DNA from: Pseudomonas umsongensis | GTDB taxonomy: Bacteria > Pseudomonadota > Gammaproteobacteria > Pseudomonadales > Pseudomonadaceae | Assembly (NCBI RefSeq): GCF_002236105.1 | Contig: NZ_NIWU01000007.1 | Span: forward strand, 186,001 to 250,000 | DNA length: 64,000 bases | Direction: 5' to 3' | Shown here: one piece after another, positions 6,976 to 16,609 of the stretch | How the letters are laid out: each line of letters opens with the position of its first letter | Numbering within the stretch: the first letter of the stretch is position 1 | Translations under genes and position numbers: made by a program | Notes under the pieces: model-generated | Seen by the model: only the letters and a program-made list of their open reading frames with translations | What the model was told of the DNA's origin: nothing | The model's database searches: none

Positions 6976-9711
6976 ATGTTTGCGCCTTTGTTAAAAAAAC
7001 TTTTTGGAAGCAAGAACGAGCGTGAAGTCAAACGCATGCTCAAGACGGTGCAACTCGTCAATGCCTTCGAAGAGCGAATGGTGGCCCTTTCGGACGATCA
7101 ATTGCGTGCCAAGACAGACGAGTTCAAGGCCCGCTTCGCCAAAGGGGAAACCCTCGACCAGCTTCTGCCGGAAGCCTTCGCGGTTGCCCGTGAAGCCGGC
7201 AAGCGCGTCATGGGTATGCGCCACTTTGATGTCCAGCTGATCGGTGGCATGACCTTGCATGAAGGCAAGATCGCCGAGATGCGTACCGGTGAAGGCAAGA
7301 CCCTGGTGGCAACACTGGGTGTTTACCTCAACGCATTGTCCGGCAAGGGCGTGCACGTTGTGACGGTGAACGACTACCTGGCCCGTCGTGACGCCAACTG
7401 GATGCGCCCGCTCTACGAATTCCTCGGCTTGACGGTCGGCGTGGTCACGCCATTCCAGCCGCCGGAAGAGAAGCGCCTGGCCTATGCCGCCGACATCACC
7501 TATGGCACCAACAACGAGTTCGGTTTCGACTACCTGCGCGACAACATGGCGTTCAGCATGGAAGAAAAATTCCAGCGCGAACTCAATTTTGCAGTAATCG
7601 ACGAAGTCGACTCCATCCTCATCGACGAAGCCCGTACCCCGCTGATCATTTCCGGTCAGGCCGAGGACAGCTCCAAGCTGTATATCGAGATCAACAAACT
7701 GATCCCGCAGTTGGAGTTGCACGTCGAAGAAGTCGAAGGCGAAGTCACCAAGGCCGGTCACTACACCGTTGACGAGAAGACCCGCCAGGTCGAGCTCAAC
7801 GAAGCCGGTCACCAGTTCGTCGAAGACGCGCTCACCCGCCTTGGCCTGCTGGCGGAAGGCGAGAGCCTGTATTCGGCGCACAACCTGGCCCTGCTGACCC
7901 ACGTTTATGCCGGTCTGCGTGCGCACAAACTGTTCCATCGCAACGTTGAATACATCGTGCAGGACGGCCAGGTCGTACTGGTCGACGAGCACACCGGTCG
8001 CACCATGCCCGGTCGCCGTCTGTCCGAAGGCCTGCACCAGGCCATCGAAGCCAAGGAAAACCTGAACATTCAGGCCGAAAGCCAGACCCTGGCCTCGACC
8101 ACCTTCCAGAACTACTTCCGTCTGTACAACAAACTGTCCGGCATGACCGGTACGGCCGACACCGAAGCGTTCGAGTTCCATCAGATCTATGGCTTGCAGG
8201 TCATCGTCATTCCGACGAACAAGCCGCTGGCCCGTAAAGACTACAACGACCTGGTGTTCCTGACCGCCGACGAGAAATATGCGGCAATCGTCACTGACAT
8301 CAAGGAAAGCATGGCCGCGGGCCGTCCGGTGCTGGTGGGTACTGCGACCATCGAAACCTCCGAGCGCATGTCCGACCTGCTCAACAAGGAAGGCATCGAG
8401 CACAAGGTCCTGAACGCCAAGTTCCACGAAAAAGAAGCCGAGATCATCGCCCAGGCCGGTCGCCCGGGTGCACTGACCATCGCCACCAACATGGCCGGTC
8501 GCGGTACCGACATCCTGTTGGGCGGCAACTGGGAAGTGGAAGTGGCCTCGCTGGAAAACCCGACCCCTGAGCAGATTGCCCAGATCAAGGCGGACTGGCA
8601 GAAACGTCACCAGCAAGTGCTCGAGTCGGGTGGTTTGCAGGTGATCGCGTCCGAGCGTCACGAATCGCGCCGTATCGACAACCAATTGCGTGGTCGTGCC
8701 GGTCGTCAGGGTGACGCCGGTTCCAGTCGTTTCTACCTGTCGCTGGAAGACAGCCTGATGCGCATCTTCGCCTCTGATCGGGTGAAGAACTTCATGAAGG
8801 CCCTGGGCATGCAGCCTGGCGAAGCGATTGAGCACCGCATGGTGACCAACGCCATCGAAAAGGCCCAGCGCAAGGTTGAAGGTCGCAACTTCGATATTCG
8901 CAAGCAACTGCTCGAGTTCGACGACGTCAACAACGAACAGCGTAAAGTTATCTATCACATGCGTAACACGTTGCTGGCTGCCGACAACATCGGTGAAACC
9001 ATTGCTGACTTCCGCCAGGACGTACTCAACGCTACCGTCAGCGCGCACATTCCACCGCAATCGCTGCCAGAGCAGTGGGACGTGGCGGGTCTGGAAGCGG
9101 CCCTGGAAAGCGATTTCGGTGTGAAGCTGCCGATTCAGCAGTGGCTCGACGAAGACGATCACCTGTACGAGGAAACCCTGCGCGAGAAGCTGATGCAGGA
9201 GCTGATCGCCGCGTACAACGAGAAAGAAGACCAGGCGGGCGCGGAAGCGCTGCGCACCTTCGAGAAGCAAATCGTCCTGCGCGTGCTGGATGACCTGTGG
9301 AAAGACCACCTGTCGACCATGGATCACCTGCGTCACGGTATCCACTTGCGCGGTTATGCGCAGAAGAACCCGAAGCAAGAGTACAAGCGCGAGTCGTTCA
9401 CGCTGTTCTCCGAGCTGCTGGATTCGATCAAGCGCGACTCGATCCGTGTGTTGTCACACGTTCAGGTGCGTCGCGAAGATCCGGCCGAGGAAGAGGCGCG
9501 CCTGCGCCAGGAAGCCGAGGCACTGGCGGCGCGCATGCAGTTCCTGCATGAAGAGGCTCCGAGCCTGGAGCAGCCGGAGCAGTTGGGTGAAGAGGTCGAT
9601 GTGGCCCTCGCCACCGCCCCGGTTCGCAACGAGCAGAAGCTGGGCCGTAACGAACTGTGCTACTGCGGTTCGGGCAAGAAGTTCAAGCATTGCCACGGGC
9701 AGATCCAGTAA
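6976..9711 (+). CDS. secA: Preprotein translocase ATPase SecA
   Basis: 911 residues starting MFAPLLKKLFGS. The motor has Walker A MRTGEGKT (about residue 102) and a DEVDSILIDEAR box (~209-220), the preprotein-crosslinking and scaffold domains follow, and the C-terminus ends in the SecB/lipid-binding zinc motif CYCGSGKKFKHCHG. SecA drives unfolded secretory proteins through SecYEG using ATP. The reading frame is open 22 codons further upstream, but MFAPLLKKLFGS is the conserved start. A strong terminator-like hairpin follows at 9739, separating it from argJ. Confidence 0.98.
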   Translation: MFAPLLKKLFGSKNEREVKRMLKTVQLVNAFEERMVALSDDQLRAKTDEFKARFAKGETLDQLLPEAFAVAREAGKRVMGMRHFDVQLIGGMTLHEGKIAEMRTGEGKTLVATLGVYLNALSGKGVHVVTVNDYLARRDANWMRPLYEFLGLTVGVVTPFQPPEEKRLAYAADITYGTNNEFGFDYLRDNMAFSMEEKFQRELNFAVIDEVDSILIDEARTPLIISGQAEDSSKLYIEINKLIPQLELHVEEVEGEVTKAGHYTVDEKTRQVELNEAGHQFVEDALTRLGLLAEGESLYSAHNLALLTHVYAGLRAHKLFHRNVEYIVQDGQVVLVDEHTGRTMPGRRLSEGLHQAIEAKENLNIQAESQTLASTTFQNYFRLYNKLSGMTGTADTEAFEFHQIYGLQVIVIPTNKPLARKDYNDLVFLTADEKYAAIVTDIKESMAAGRPVLVGTATIETSERMSDLLNKEGIEHKVLNAKFHEKEAEIIAQAGRPGALTIATNMAGRGTDILLGGNWEVEVASLENPTPEQIAQIKADWQKRHQQVLESGGLQVIASERHESRRIDNQLRGRAGRQGDAGSSRFYLSLEDSLMRIFASDRVKNFMKALGMQPGEAIEHRMVTNAIEKAQRKVEGRNFDIRKQLLEFDDVNNEQRKVIYHMRNTLLAADNIGETIADFRQDVLNATVSAHIPPQSLPEQWDVAGLEAALESDFGVKLPIQQWLDEDDHLYEETLREKLMQELIAAYNEKEDQAGAEALRTFEKQIVLRVLDDLWKDHLSTMDHLRHGIHLRGYAQKNPKQEYKRESFTLFSELLDSIKRDSIRVLSHVQVRREDPAEEEARLRQEAEALAARMQFLHEEAPSLEQPEQLGEEVDVALATAPVRNEQKLGRNELCYCGSGKKFKHCHGQIQ

Positions 9712-9738
9712 CCCCCGTTTCATACGCTGAAATACCCG

Positions 9739-9771
9739 CGCCGCGACCGGCTCATGCCGTCGCGGCGTTTT
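9739..9771 (+). terminator. Rho-independent terminator after secA
   Basis: A perfect 9-bp stem (CGCCGCGAC / GTCGCGGCG) with an 11-nt loop, followed by TTTT, 28 bp after the secA stop. Confidence 0.85.
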
Positions 9772-9832
9772 GCCATTTTTACCATCGCTTTTGCTGAAGC
9801 GGTGCAGACATCATTTATAAAGGAGCGCATTC

Positions 9833-11050
9833 ATGGCTGTTGGTCTTGGTCCTTTGCCAACGTTGCACCCGGTTGCCGGTTTTGAACTCGGTATCGCCTC
9901 GGCCGGTATCAAGCGCCCGGGGCGCAAGGATGTGGTGGTCATGCGTTGTGCCGAAGGCTCGACGGTGGCGGGTGTATTCACCTTGAACGCCTTTTGCGCC
10001 GCCCCGGTGATCCTGGCCAAGCAGCGCGTGCAAGGTCCGGTGCGTTACCTGCTGACCAATACTGGCAATGCCAACGCCGGTACCGGTGAACCAGGTTTGG
10101 CCGCGGCCGAGCGCACCTGCGCCAAGCTGGCAGAGTTGACCGGCGTAGACGCCAGCCTGGTGCTGCCGTATTCCACTGGTGTGATCGGCGAGCCGCTGCC
10201 GGTCGAGAAAATCGAGGGCGCACTGCAAGCCGCCCTCGACGATCTGTCGGAGAACAACTGGGAAGCTGCCGCCACCGGCATCATGACCACCGATACCCTG
10301 CCAAAGGGTGCCAGCCGCCAGTTCCAGCACGACGGCGTGACCATCACCGTCACCGGTATCAGCAAGGGCGCGGGCATGATTCGCCCTAACATGGCGACCA
10401 TGCTCGGCTATATCGCCACCGACGCCAAGGTTGCTCGCGATGTGCTGCAAAACCTGATGCTGGACGGCGCCAACAAGTCGTTCAACCGCATCACCATCGA
10501 CGGCGACACCTCGACCAACGACTGCTGCATGCTGATCGCCACCGGTCAGGCGGCGTTGCCGGAAATCACCCGTGCCGAAGGCGAGTTGTTCGCCAAGCTC
10601 AAGCAGGCGGTATTTGAGGTGTGCATGGAAGTGGCCCAGGCGATCGTTCGCGACGGCGAAGGCGCGACCAAATTCGTTACCGTTGAAGTCAACGGCGGCG
10701 GCACTCACCAGGAATGCCTGGACGTTGGCTACACCGTGGCCCACTCGCCATTGATCAAGACTGCGCTGTTCGCTTCCGACCCGAACTGGGGCCGCATCCT
10801 CGCGGCTGTTGGTCGTGCCGGCGTGCCGAACCTGGACGTGAGCAAGATCGATGTGTTCCTCGGTGAAGTGTGCATCGCCAGCCGTGGCGCCCGCGCTGCG
10901 ACCTACACCGAAGCCCAGGGCGCGGCGGTGATGCAGCAGGAAGAAATCACTATTCGTATCGAACTGGGTCGTGGTGATTGCAGCGAAACCATCTGGACCA
11001 CCGACCTGTCCCACGAGTACGTGAAGATCAACGCCGAGTACCGTACTTAA
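9833..11050 (+). CDS. argJ: Bifunctional glutamate N-acetyltransferase / amino-acid acetyltransferase
   Basis: 405 residues. ArgJ transfers the acetyl group from N-acetylornithine to glutamate (cyclic arginine pathway) and may also use acetyl-CoA. The self-cleavage site that splits the precursor into alpha and beta chains is visible as KGAGMIRPNMATMLG near residue 187, with the Thr of MATML as the new N-terminal nucleophile. The start MAVGLGPLP has a good AAGGAG ribosome site 7-8 bases upstream. It lies downstream of the secA terminator and upstream of a REP doublet, so it is probably transcribed alone. The order secA-argJ-GST-nudix is conserved in Pseudomonas. Confidence 0.97.
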   Translation: MAVGLGPLPTLHPVAGFELGIASAGIKRPGRKDVVVMRCAEGSTVAGVFTLNAFCAAPVILAKQRVQGPVRYLLTNTGNANAGTGEPGLAAAERTCAKLAELTGVDASLVLPYSTGVIGEPLPVEKIEGALQAALDDLSENNWEAAATGIMTTDTLPKGASRQFQHDGVTITVTGISKGAGMIRPNMATMLGYIATDAKVARDVLQNLMLDGANKSFNRITIDGDTSTNDCCMLIATGQAALPEITRAEGELFAKLKQAVFEVCMEVAQAIVRDGEGATKFVTVEVNGGGTHQECLDVGYTVAHSPLIKTALFASDPNWGRILAAVGRAGVPNLDVSKIDVFLGEVCIASRGARAATYTEAQGAAVMQQEEITIRIELGRGDCSETIWTTDLSHEYVKINAEYRT

Positions 11051-11064
11051 GACCGAGTCGACCC

Positions 11065-11138
11065 CATCGCGGGCAAGCCCGCTCCCACAGGTTCCGTGGT
11101 ACGGCGCGATCACTGTGGGAGCGGGCTTGCCCGCGATG
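11065..11138. repeat. REP inverted pair (GCGGGCTTGCCCGCG variant)
   Basis: Two 25-bp arms (CATCGCGGGCAAGCCCGCTC... and its complement) face each other between argJ and the glutathione transferase gene. The core is the CGGGCTTGCCCG variant rather than CGAGCCTGCTCG. Confidence 0.9.
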
Positions 11139-11195
11139 AGGGATGACCAGACGCTAAAGAATTTGGCCTGTCCACCTCATCAAAAGGTCCCGAAC

Positions 11196-11828
11196 ATGAG
11201 CCTCCACCTGATCATCGGCGACAAACTGCTTTCCTCCTGGTCCCTGCGTGGCGCCCTGGCCCTCGATCTGGCCGGCGCCTCCTACACCGAAGAACTGATC
11301 AAGTTGAACCAGCCGGACACCCGCGAACGTCTGCTCAAGCACTCGCCAACCGGCAAGGTCCCGTTGCTCAAGACCGAACACGGCACCATCGCCGACTCCC
11401 TGGCGATTGCCGAATACCTGGCGGAACAGTTTCCCGACGCGGGCCTGTGGCCCAAGGATATCGCCGCCCGTGCCCAGGCGCGTTCGGCGTGCGCGCAAAT
11501 GCACAGCGGGTTCTTCGCCATGCGCGGCAACATGCCATTCGACCTGAATCACGACGCGCCGCTGTCGCCGGTTCCGGCGGATGTGCAGGCAGACATCGAG
11601 CGCATGTCGGCGTTGTGGGCTGAATGCCGCTCTGTCGCGACCGAGCCTGGGCCCTACCTGTTCGGTCGCATAAGCCTGGCCGACGTTTTTTTTGCACCCA
11701 TTGCCGTGCGCCTGCGTACCTATCAGGTCAAGCTGTCGGCAGTCGACGAAGCCTATGTTGAAACCCTCTACCAATGGCCAGCGTTCAAGGCTTGGCAGAA
11801 GGCCGGCCTGGAGGAGATCAAGCGGTGA
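11196..11828 (+). CDS. Glutathione S-transferase family protein
   Basis: 210 residues beginning MSLHLIIGDKLLSSWSLRGA, which places Ser residues of SSWSLR where the catalytic or glutathione-activating residue of bacterial GSTs lies. The thioredoxin-like N-domain includes the cis-Pro motif GKVPLLKT (~50-57) and ADSLAIAEYLAE (~63-74); the C-terminal all-helical domain ends GLEEIKR. Such enzymes conjugate or reduce electrophiles with glutathione in the cytoplasm; the substrate is unknown. Its stop overlaps the GTG of the following nudix gene, indicating translational coupling. Confidence 0.85.
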   Translation: MSLHLIIGDKLLSSWSLRGALALDLAGASYTEELIKLNQPDTRERLLKHSPTGKVPLLKTEHGTIADSLAIAEYLAEQFPDAGLWPKDIAARAQARSACAQMHSGFFAMRGNMPFDLNHDAPLSPVPADVQADIERMSALWAECRSVATEPGPYLFGRISLADVFFAPIAVRLRTYQVKLSAVDEAYVETLYQWPAFKAWQKAGLEEIKR

Positions 11829-12769
11829 AACGAGTACACGTAGCAGCCGCCGTTATCCGTGATGGCAGCGGCAAGATCCTCATCGCCCGTCGTGCCGATA
11901 CTCAGCACCAGGGCGGCCTGTGGGAATTTCCCGGTGGCAAGGTCGAGGCCGACGAGTCGGTCGAAAGCGCCTTGGCCCGTGAGCTGCAGGAAGAGCTGGG
12001 TATCGTGGTCGGCGCGGCACGCCCGCTGATCAAGGTCCGCCATGATTACCCGGACAAGCAGGTGTTGCTGGATGTCTGGGAAGTCTCGGCGTTCACCGGT
12101 GAGCCTCACGGCGCCGAAGGTCAGCCATTGGCTTGGGTGACGGCGCGTGATCTGTCGGGTTACGAGTTCCCTGAGGCCAACCGGCCAATCGTGGCGGCCG
12201 CGCGCTTGCCCGAGCAATACCTGATCACGCCTGAAGACCTGGAAACCCCGGCCCTGTTGCGAGGGATCCAGAAAGCCATCGCGGGCGGCATCAAGCTGAT
12301 CCAGTTGCGCGCACCAAACGGTTACGACCCGAAGTACCGCGATCTGGCTGTGGACGCCGTCGGGCTGTGTGCCGGCAAGGCGCAGCTGATGATCAAGGGG
12401 CCGTTCGAGTGGCTGGGAGATTTCCCCTCCGCCGGTTGGCACATCACGTCGGCACAGTTGCGCAAGTACGCGGCTGCCGGTCGTCCGTTGCCGGCATCGC
12501 GCTGGTTGGCGGCGTCTTGCCATAACGCTGAAGAGCTGGCGCTGGCCGAGGAGATGGGTGTGGACTTCGTGACCCTGTCGCCGGTGCAGCCGACCTTGAC
12601 GCATCCGGGCGCTCTACCGCTTGGCTGGGAGCAGGCTTCGAGCTTGATCGAGGGTTTCAGCAGGCCGGTGTTTTTGCTGGGTGGGGTTGGCCCGGCGGAA
12701 GTCGAGAAAGCTTGGGCAGCAGGAGCGCAGGGCGTGGCGGGGATTCGGGCGTTCTGGCCTGAGACTTGA
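11825..12769 (+). CDS. Nudix hydrolase (MutT-like) fused to a thiamine-phosphate-synthase-like domain
   Basis: 314 residues from a GTG overlapping the upstream GST stop (GTGA). Residues ~1-130 are a MutT-type nudix domain with a perfect GX5EX7REUXEEXGU box beginning at GGKVEADES (~37-60). MutT enzymes hydrolyse oxidised nucleotides such as 8-oxo-dGTP. From ~140 to the end is a TIM-barrel-like segment similar to ThiE/TenI (motifs GIKLIQLRAP, then LLGGVGPAEVEKAWAAGAQG). This fusion is known in gamma-proteobacteria; whether the second half is catalytic in thiamine synthesis is doubtful. Function as a nucleotide-pool sanitiser is the likely part. Confidence 0.88.
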   Translation: MKRVHVAAAVIRDGSGKILIARRADTQHQGGLWEFPGGKVEADESVESALARELQEELGIVVGAARPLIKVRHDYPDKQVLLDVWEVSAFTGEPHGAEGQPLAWVTARDLSGYEFPEANRPIVAAARLPEQYLITPEDLETPALLRGIQKAIAGGIKLIQLRAPNGYDPKYRDLAVDAVGLCAGKAQLMIKGPFEWLGDFPSAGWHITSAQLRKYAAAGRPLPASRWLAASCHNAEELALAEEMGVDFVTLSPVQPTLTHPGALPLGWEQASSLIEGFSRPVFLLGGVGPAEVEKAWAAGAQGVAGIRAFWPET

Positions 12770-12792
12770 TTCCCTGGTGTAGCCACTGACCC

Positions 12793-12864
12793 CTTCGCGA
12801 GCAGGCTCGCTCCCACAGTTGACCGCGTACTCGGTCAACTGTGGGAGCGAGCCTGCTCGCGAAG
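12793..12864. repeat. REP inverted pair with extended perfect arms
   Basis: A nearly perfect ~32-bp-arm palindrome: CTTCGCGAGCAGGCTCGCTC... continuing through CAGTTGACC on both sides of a short loop. It lies between convergent genes and could act as a bidirectional stop. Confidence 0.9.
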
Positions 12865-12883
12865 TCGGTCTGAAAGGCGACGG

Positions 12884-13465
12884 CTAAATCTCTGGTTTCA
12901 CCGCCGGCTGCCACAAAATCTCGGCAACCCCCTGACGCCGGGCAATCAATCTTGCCACCACAAACAACAAATCCGACAGCCGATTGATATAAGCCAATCC
13001 CACCCCGCCCAAAGGCTCAACAGCATTCAAATGCTGGCAGCGGCGCTCCGCACTGCGGGCCAGGCTTCTGCACACATGAGCCTGGGCGATCAGCATTGAC
13101 CCCCCCGGCAGAATGAAATTCTCCAGCGGCCCAAGCTCTGCATTCCACACATCGATCGCCGCTTCCAGGCGTTCGATTTCCGCGGCGTTCAGCGCCTGAT
13201 ACTCCGGCATGGCCAGTTCACCGCCGAGGTCAAACAACCGGTGCTGGCAGGGCGCCAATACCTCGATCACTTCCTTCAAGCCCGGATGCAGGGCAATTTC
13301 TGCCGCCAGTCCAGCCAGTAACACTCCGACCTGACTGTTGAGCGTATCTACCTCGCCAATAGCCTCGATCCGCGGGTGGTCCTTGGGCACACGGCGACCG
13401 TCGCCCAGGCCGGTTTCGCCTTTGTCGCCGGTGCGGGTGTAAATCTTCGACAAGCGAAAGCCCAT
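12884..13465 (-). CDS. pduO: PduO-type cob(I)alamin adenosyltransferase
   Basis: 193 residues starting MGFRLSKIYTRTGDKGETGL. The N-terminal TRTGDKG motif (ATP binding), the EVDTLNSQVG segment and the later RSAERRC motif are characteristic of PduO-type ATP:corrinoid adenosyltransferases, which make adenosylcobalamin from cob(I)alamin. The ATG lies 2 bp after the stop of the sensor kinase gene, so the two are cotranscribed, although a functional link is not evident. A longer open frame extends upstream but is just the kinase gene read in another frame. The symbol reflects the enzyme type, not a pdu operon. Confidence 0.9.
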   Translation of the reverse strand: MGFRLSKIYTRTGDKGETGLGDGRRVPKDHPRIEAIGEVDTLNSQVGVLLAGLAAEIALHPGLKEVIEVLAPCQHRLFDLGGELAMPEYQALNAAEIERLEAAIDVWNAELGPLENFILPGGSMLIAQAHVCRSLARSAERRCQHLNAVEPLGGVGLAYINRLSDLLFVVARLIARRQGVAEILWQPAVKPEI

Positions 13466-13467
13466 GG

Positions 13468-15504
13468 TTACCTCGTTAACTGGTTGAGTTCTTGAGAGAC
13501 GAGCGGGGTGCTCGCCAATGGCAGGCGCAGGGTAAAGCAGGTGCCTTGGCCAAGGGTCGATTGCACTTCCATCTGGCCCTTGTGGTTGTTGGTGATGATG
13601 AAATACGAGACCGACAGGCCAAGGCCGGTACCCTGACCGACTTCCTTGGTGGTGAAAAACGGTTCGAAGATGCGCTTGCGCACGCTTTCGCTCATGCCGA
13701 TGCCGTTGTCTTCGACCTGGATCTCCGCCCACGGCGGATTCAGCTTGGTGCGCAGGATGATGCGCCCTGGTTCGCTGTCGTCTTCACGCTGGTGAATGGC
13801 TTGAGCGGCGTTTTTCAGCAGGTTGAGCAGCACCTGTTCCAGCTCGTTGGCGGTACCGGGCACTGGCCCCAGCGCCGGGTCGAACTGGCGAATGATCGCC
13901 TGGCCCTTGAAGTCGAAACCAATCGCCAGGTCGAAGTCGTTTCCGGCGATTTCCACCGCCTGGTCGATCAGCGCTGGCAGATCGCACGGGGCCATTTGGC
14001 GGGTACTGCGCCGACTGAAGCTAAGCATGTGCGTGACGATCTTCGCCGCCCGGGCGCCGGCCTGCTGGATGCCGTCGAGCAGTTGTGGCACTTCGCGTGC
14101 TTGCAGGTACTGGTTGACGGTCGATAGCTCGACACCGATCTGCTCGGCCTGTTCCAGGTTCTTCGGCAGTTCAGGGGACAGCCGGCGGCGGATATTCTGC
14201 ACGTTGTGCAGGATCGCACCGAGCGGGTTGTTGATTTCGTGGGCCATGCCGGCGGCGAGGCCACCGACGGAAAGCATTTTCTCTGACTGCACCATCATTT
14301 CTTCAAGGGACAGGCGCTGGGTAATGTCGTCGATGCGGATCACCACGCCGCGTCCGGCACCGCCCATCAACGGATAGAAGGTCAGGGCGTAGTGGCGGGG
14401 CTCATCGTCCTTGACCCAGGTCACGCGCTCGATCTTGGCCACCGTGTGTTGCTCGACGGTTTGCTTGAGCTGCGGCAGGAACGGCTTGAGCGGTTCGAAG
14501 GCGAGGAAGATCGGCTGGTTCAAGGCTTCGTCCAGGCGTGTACCGGAAAGGGCGCTGGCTTCCTGGTTCCACTGCGTTACGTAAAGCTGTTCGTCGAGGG
14601 CGATCAGCGCCGATGGCATGGAGTCGATGATGCTGTTGAGGTAATTCTGGAAACCCGTGAGTTTTTTCTCGATCTTGCTCCGTACCTGGACTTCGAGTTC
14701 CAGCTTGCGATTGGTGTGGCGGGTTTCTTCGGCCAGTCCCTGGGCCTGGTCATACGCGGCCTGGGAGTCATCGCGGGCGCGTTTGAGTTGCTGTTCCCGG
14801 GCTTCGATCCGCGAGAGCATGGTGTTGAACGCCTCGGCCAGGCTGCCGATTTCATCGTGATTGCCCCGGGAGGCGCGCAGGGCGTAGTTCTCTTCCCGGG
14901 TCACTTGGCGGGAGAGCTCCTCCAGCTGATGAATCGGCCGGGTAATCAGGCGTTTGATCTGTCGCGCGATGACCAGCCACAGCAGCACACTGAAAATCAG
15001 GATCCCCAGGCTGGCGGTCAGGGTCCCGGTATAGAACGCCATGGGCAGCTCACTGCTGGCCACCAGCAGCAAGTGGCCGGGTGCGGTGCCGGGGCGGGGC
15101 AGGGTGATGACCTGGTTACTGCGAAACTCGGTGACTTGCCAGGATTCGATGTGCCGGTAATGCTTGGGCAGGCTCAGGTGATCGCCATGTTGCAACTGCG
15201 CCAGGCGCTCGCCCTTGCCGTCATACAGGGCTGCAGCGCGCAGTGGTGAATAGCTGTCGAGCTCATCGAGCAGGCGCTGGGCGCTTTGCGGCGATTGCAG
15301 TGCCTCAGACACCAGGCTCGGGTTGGAGACCAGTCGGCCGATGGTCTGCAGGGCCTGGGGCGCCATGCTTTCTTGGGAAATGTAGTAAGCGGCGCTGATA
15401 AAGGTCAGGTTCGCAACCAGCAGCACAGTGGTCAACAGCACCAACAGGGCGGCCAGCAGTTTCTGGCCGACAGGGAGGTTTTCAAGACGCTGGCGCAATG
15501 GCAT
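13468..15504 (-). CDS. HAMP-PAS sensor histidine kinase
   Basis: 678 residues. TM1 lies at about 14-40, a periplasmic sensor region follows, TM2 is around 163-183, then HAMP (~183-240), a coiled coil, a PAS domain (~290-400), the dimerisation/phosphoacceptor segment MAHEINNPLG (His near 426), and the HATPase with N-box NLLKNAAQA, DNGIGM and GTGLGLSVS. No receiver domain is attached and no response-regulator gene is adjacent. By position (next to panE and yajQ) it corresponds to a P. aeruginosa kinase I remember as PA4398, linked there to swarming and biofilm. The input signal is unknown. Downstream it is tightly spaced with the adenosyltransferase gene. Confidence 0.9.
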   Translation of the reverse strand: MPLRQRLENLPVGQKLLAALLVLLTTVLLVANLTFISAAYYISQESMAPQALQTIGRLVSNPSLVSEALQSPQSAQRLLDELDSYSPLRAAALYDGKGERLAQLQHGDHLSLPKHYRHIESWQVTEFRSNQVITLPRPGTAPGHLLLVASSELPMAFYTGTLTASLGILIFSVLLWLVIARQIKRLITRPIHQLEELSRQVTREENYALRASRGNHDEIGSLAEAFNTMLSRIEAREQQLKRARDDSQAAYDQAQGLAEETRHTNRKLELEVQVRSKIEKKLTGFQNYLNSIIDSMPSALIALDEQLYVTQWNQEASALSGTRLDEALNQPIFLAFEPLKPFLPQLKQTVEQHTVAKIERVTWVKDDEPRHYALTFYPLMGGAGRGVVIRIDDITQRLSLEEMMVQSEKMLSVGGLAAGMAHEINNPLGAILHNVQNIRRRLSPELPKNLEQAEQIGVELSTVNQYLQAREVPQLLDGIQQAGARAAKIVTHMLSFSRRSTRQMAPCDLPALIDQAVEIAGNDFDLAIGFDFKGQAIIRQFDPALGPVPGTANELEQVLLNLLKNAAQAIHQREDDSEPGRIILRTKLNPPWAEIQVEDNGIGMSESVRKRIFEPFFTTKEVGQGTGLGLSVSYFIITNNHKGQMEVQSTLGQGTCFTLRLPLASTPLVSQELNQLTR

Positions 15505-15549
15505 CAGGTTTATCGCTGCAAGGGAACAAGTGGCCAGCGTAGCCGCTGC

Positions 15550-16467
15550 TCAGTCGCTGGGCAATCCAAGGCTGAGCAGGCGCGCGATCAACTTGGACTC
15601 AAGCTGATTCAGGTGCGGCAGGTTCAGTTGATGCCGCGCCGCGACTTTACAGGCATGGCCCAGCAGGTAACTGATTTCGGTGCGGCGCCGGTTGCTGACG
15701 TCCTGGTACATCGAGGAGTAGTTGGCAGCGGTCGCGTGGATCACCCGTTCAACCTCCTGTTGCAGGTTTTCGGCGGCTGCTGGCTGGCCGCATCGCTCAA
15801 GCAGCTCGATGAGTTCGCCGCACAGGGTGGCGACCTCACAATGGTGCTCCTGCAACCCGCCGTTGCGACAATCGTGCAGCACTGTCAACGGATTGATCGC
15901 GCAGTTGAGTGCCAGTTTGCGCCACAACCGGGTGAGAATCTCGGTGCTCCACTCATGGGGAATGCCCGCGGCGTCGAGGTCGTCCAGCCAGATCGGCGCG
16001 ACAGGATGGCCGGCATCCCCCAGCCAGGTAAACCCGTGCCCGGCAAAGACTACACGCCAGTCACCGTCGCGAAAGGCGCCTTCAGTGCTTGACGCATAAA
16101 TGCAGCGCGCCTGCGGGACTTGCGCCGCCACGGCGTCCTGGCTGCCCAGGCCGTTCTGCAGCAGGATCAGTTCGGCGCCGGGCGCCAGTCGGGGTGCCAG
16201 CTGTGCCACGGCCAGTTCCGCATCGTAGGCCTTGCAGGCGACCAGTAGTCGATTAATCGGTGCGAGGCTGTCAGCCGTTTCGGCGCTCACTGGATATAGC
16301 TGTGCCTGGTCATGTTCCACCAGGGTCAAGCCGCCTGCCGCCTCGTACGCCCGTAGCCGGGCTGAGTCACGCAGTATCAGGCGCACCGGCACTGCGGCCC
16401 GAGCCAGGCGAGTGGCCCACAACGTGCCGAGGCTACCGGCGCCTAGTACATGCCAGGTGGTGGACAT
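15550..16467 (-). CDS. panE: 2-dehydropantoate 2-reductase (ketopantoate reductase family)
   Basis: 305 residues from MSTTWHVLGAGSLGTLWATR, with the Rossmann NADP motif GAGSLG at ~9-14, the catalytic-region Lys in LLVACKAYD and the C-terminal helical domain with the RKLALNCAINPLT segment. The enzyme reduces ketopantoate to pantoate in pantothenate/CoA synthesis. The frame is open upstream, but MSTTWHV is the plausible start since the extra residues overlap the divergent promoter with yajQ. Pseudomonads may use IlvC or another PanE for this step, so the physiological role is an inference from family. Confidence 0.88.
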   Translation of the reverse strand: MSTTWHVLGAGSLGTLWATRLARAAVPVRLILRDSARLRAYEAAGGLTLVEHDQAQLYPVSAETADSLAPINRLLVACKAYDAELAVAQLAPRLAPGAELILLQNGLGSQDAVAAQVPQARCIYASSTEGAFRDGDWRVVFAGHGFTWLGDAGHPVAPIWLDDLDAAGIPHEWSTEILTRLWRKLALNCAINPLTVLHDCRNGGLQEHHCEVATLCGELIELLERCGQPAAAENLQQEVERVIHATAANYSSMYQDVSNRRRTEISYLLGHACKVAARHQLNLPHLNQLESKLIARLLSLGLPSD

Positions 16468-16609
16468 CAGCTTTTTGCTCTGTTTAAGGCGCGCATGGGT
16501 GGCTCGCAGTGAATGATCGGAAAGACCCGTTATAATCAGCGCGGATTTTAACCGCAAGCCAGGCGTGCTCCATCTTGATCGAGCGCGCCCTATTTATTGG
16601 AGAGATTAC

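Noticed and set aside
6991..9378. 795-codon open frame on the minus strand across secA
   Set aside because: It is the antisense shadow of secA in a GC-rich genome; secA is certain, and the frame has no recognisable domain or ribosome site.
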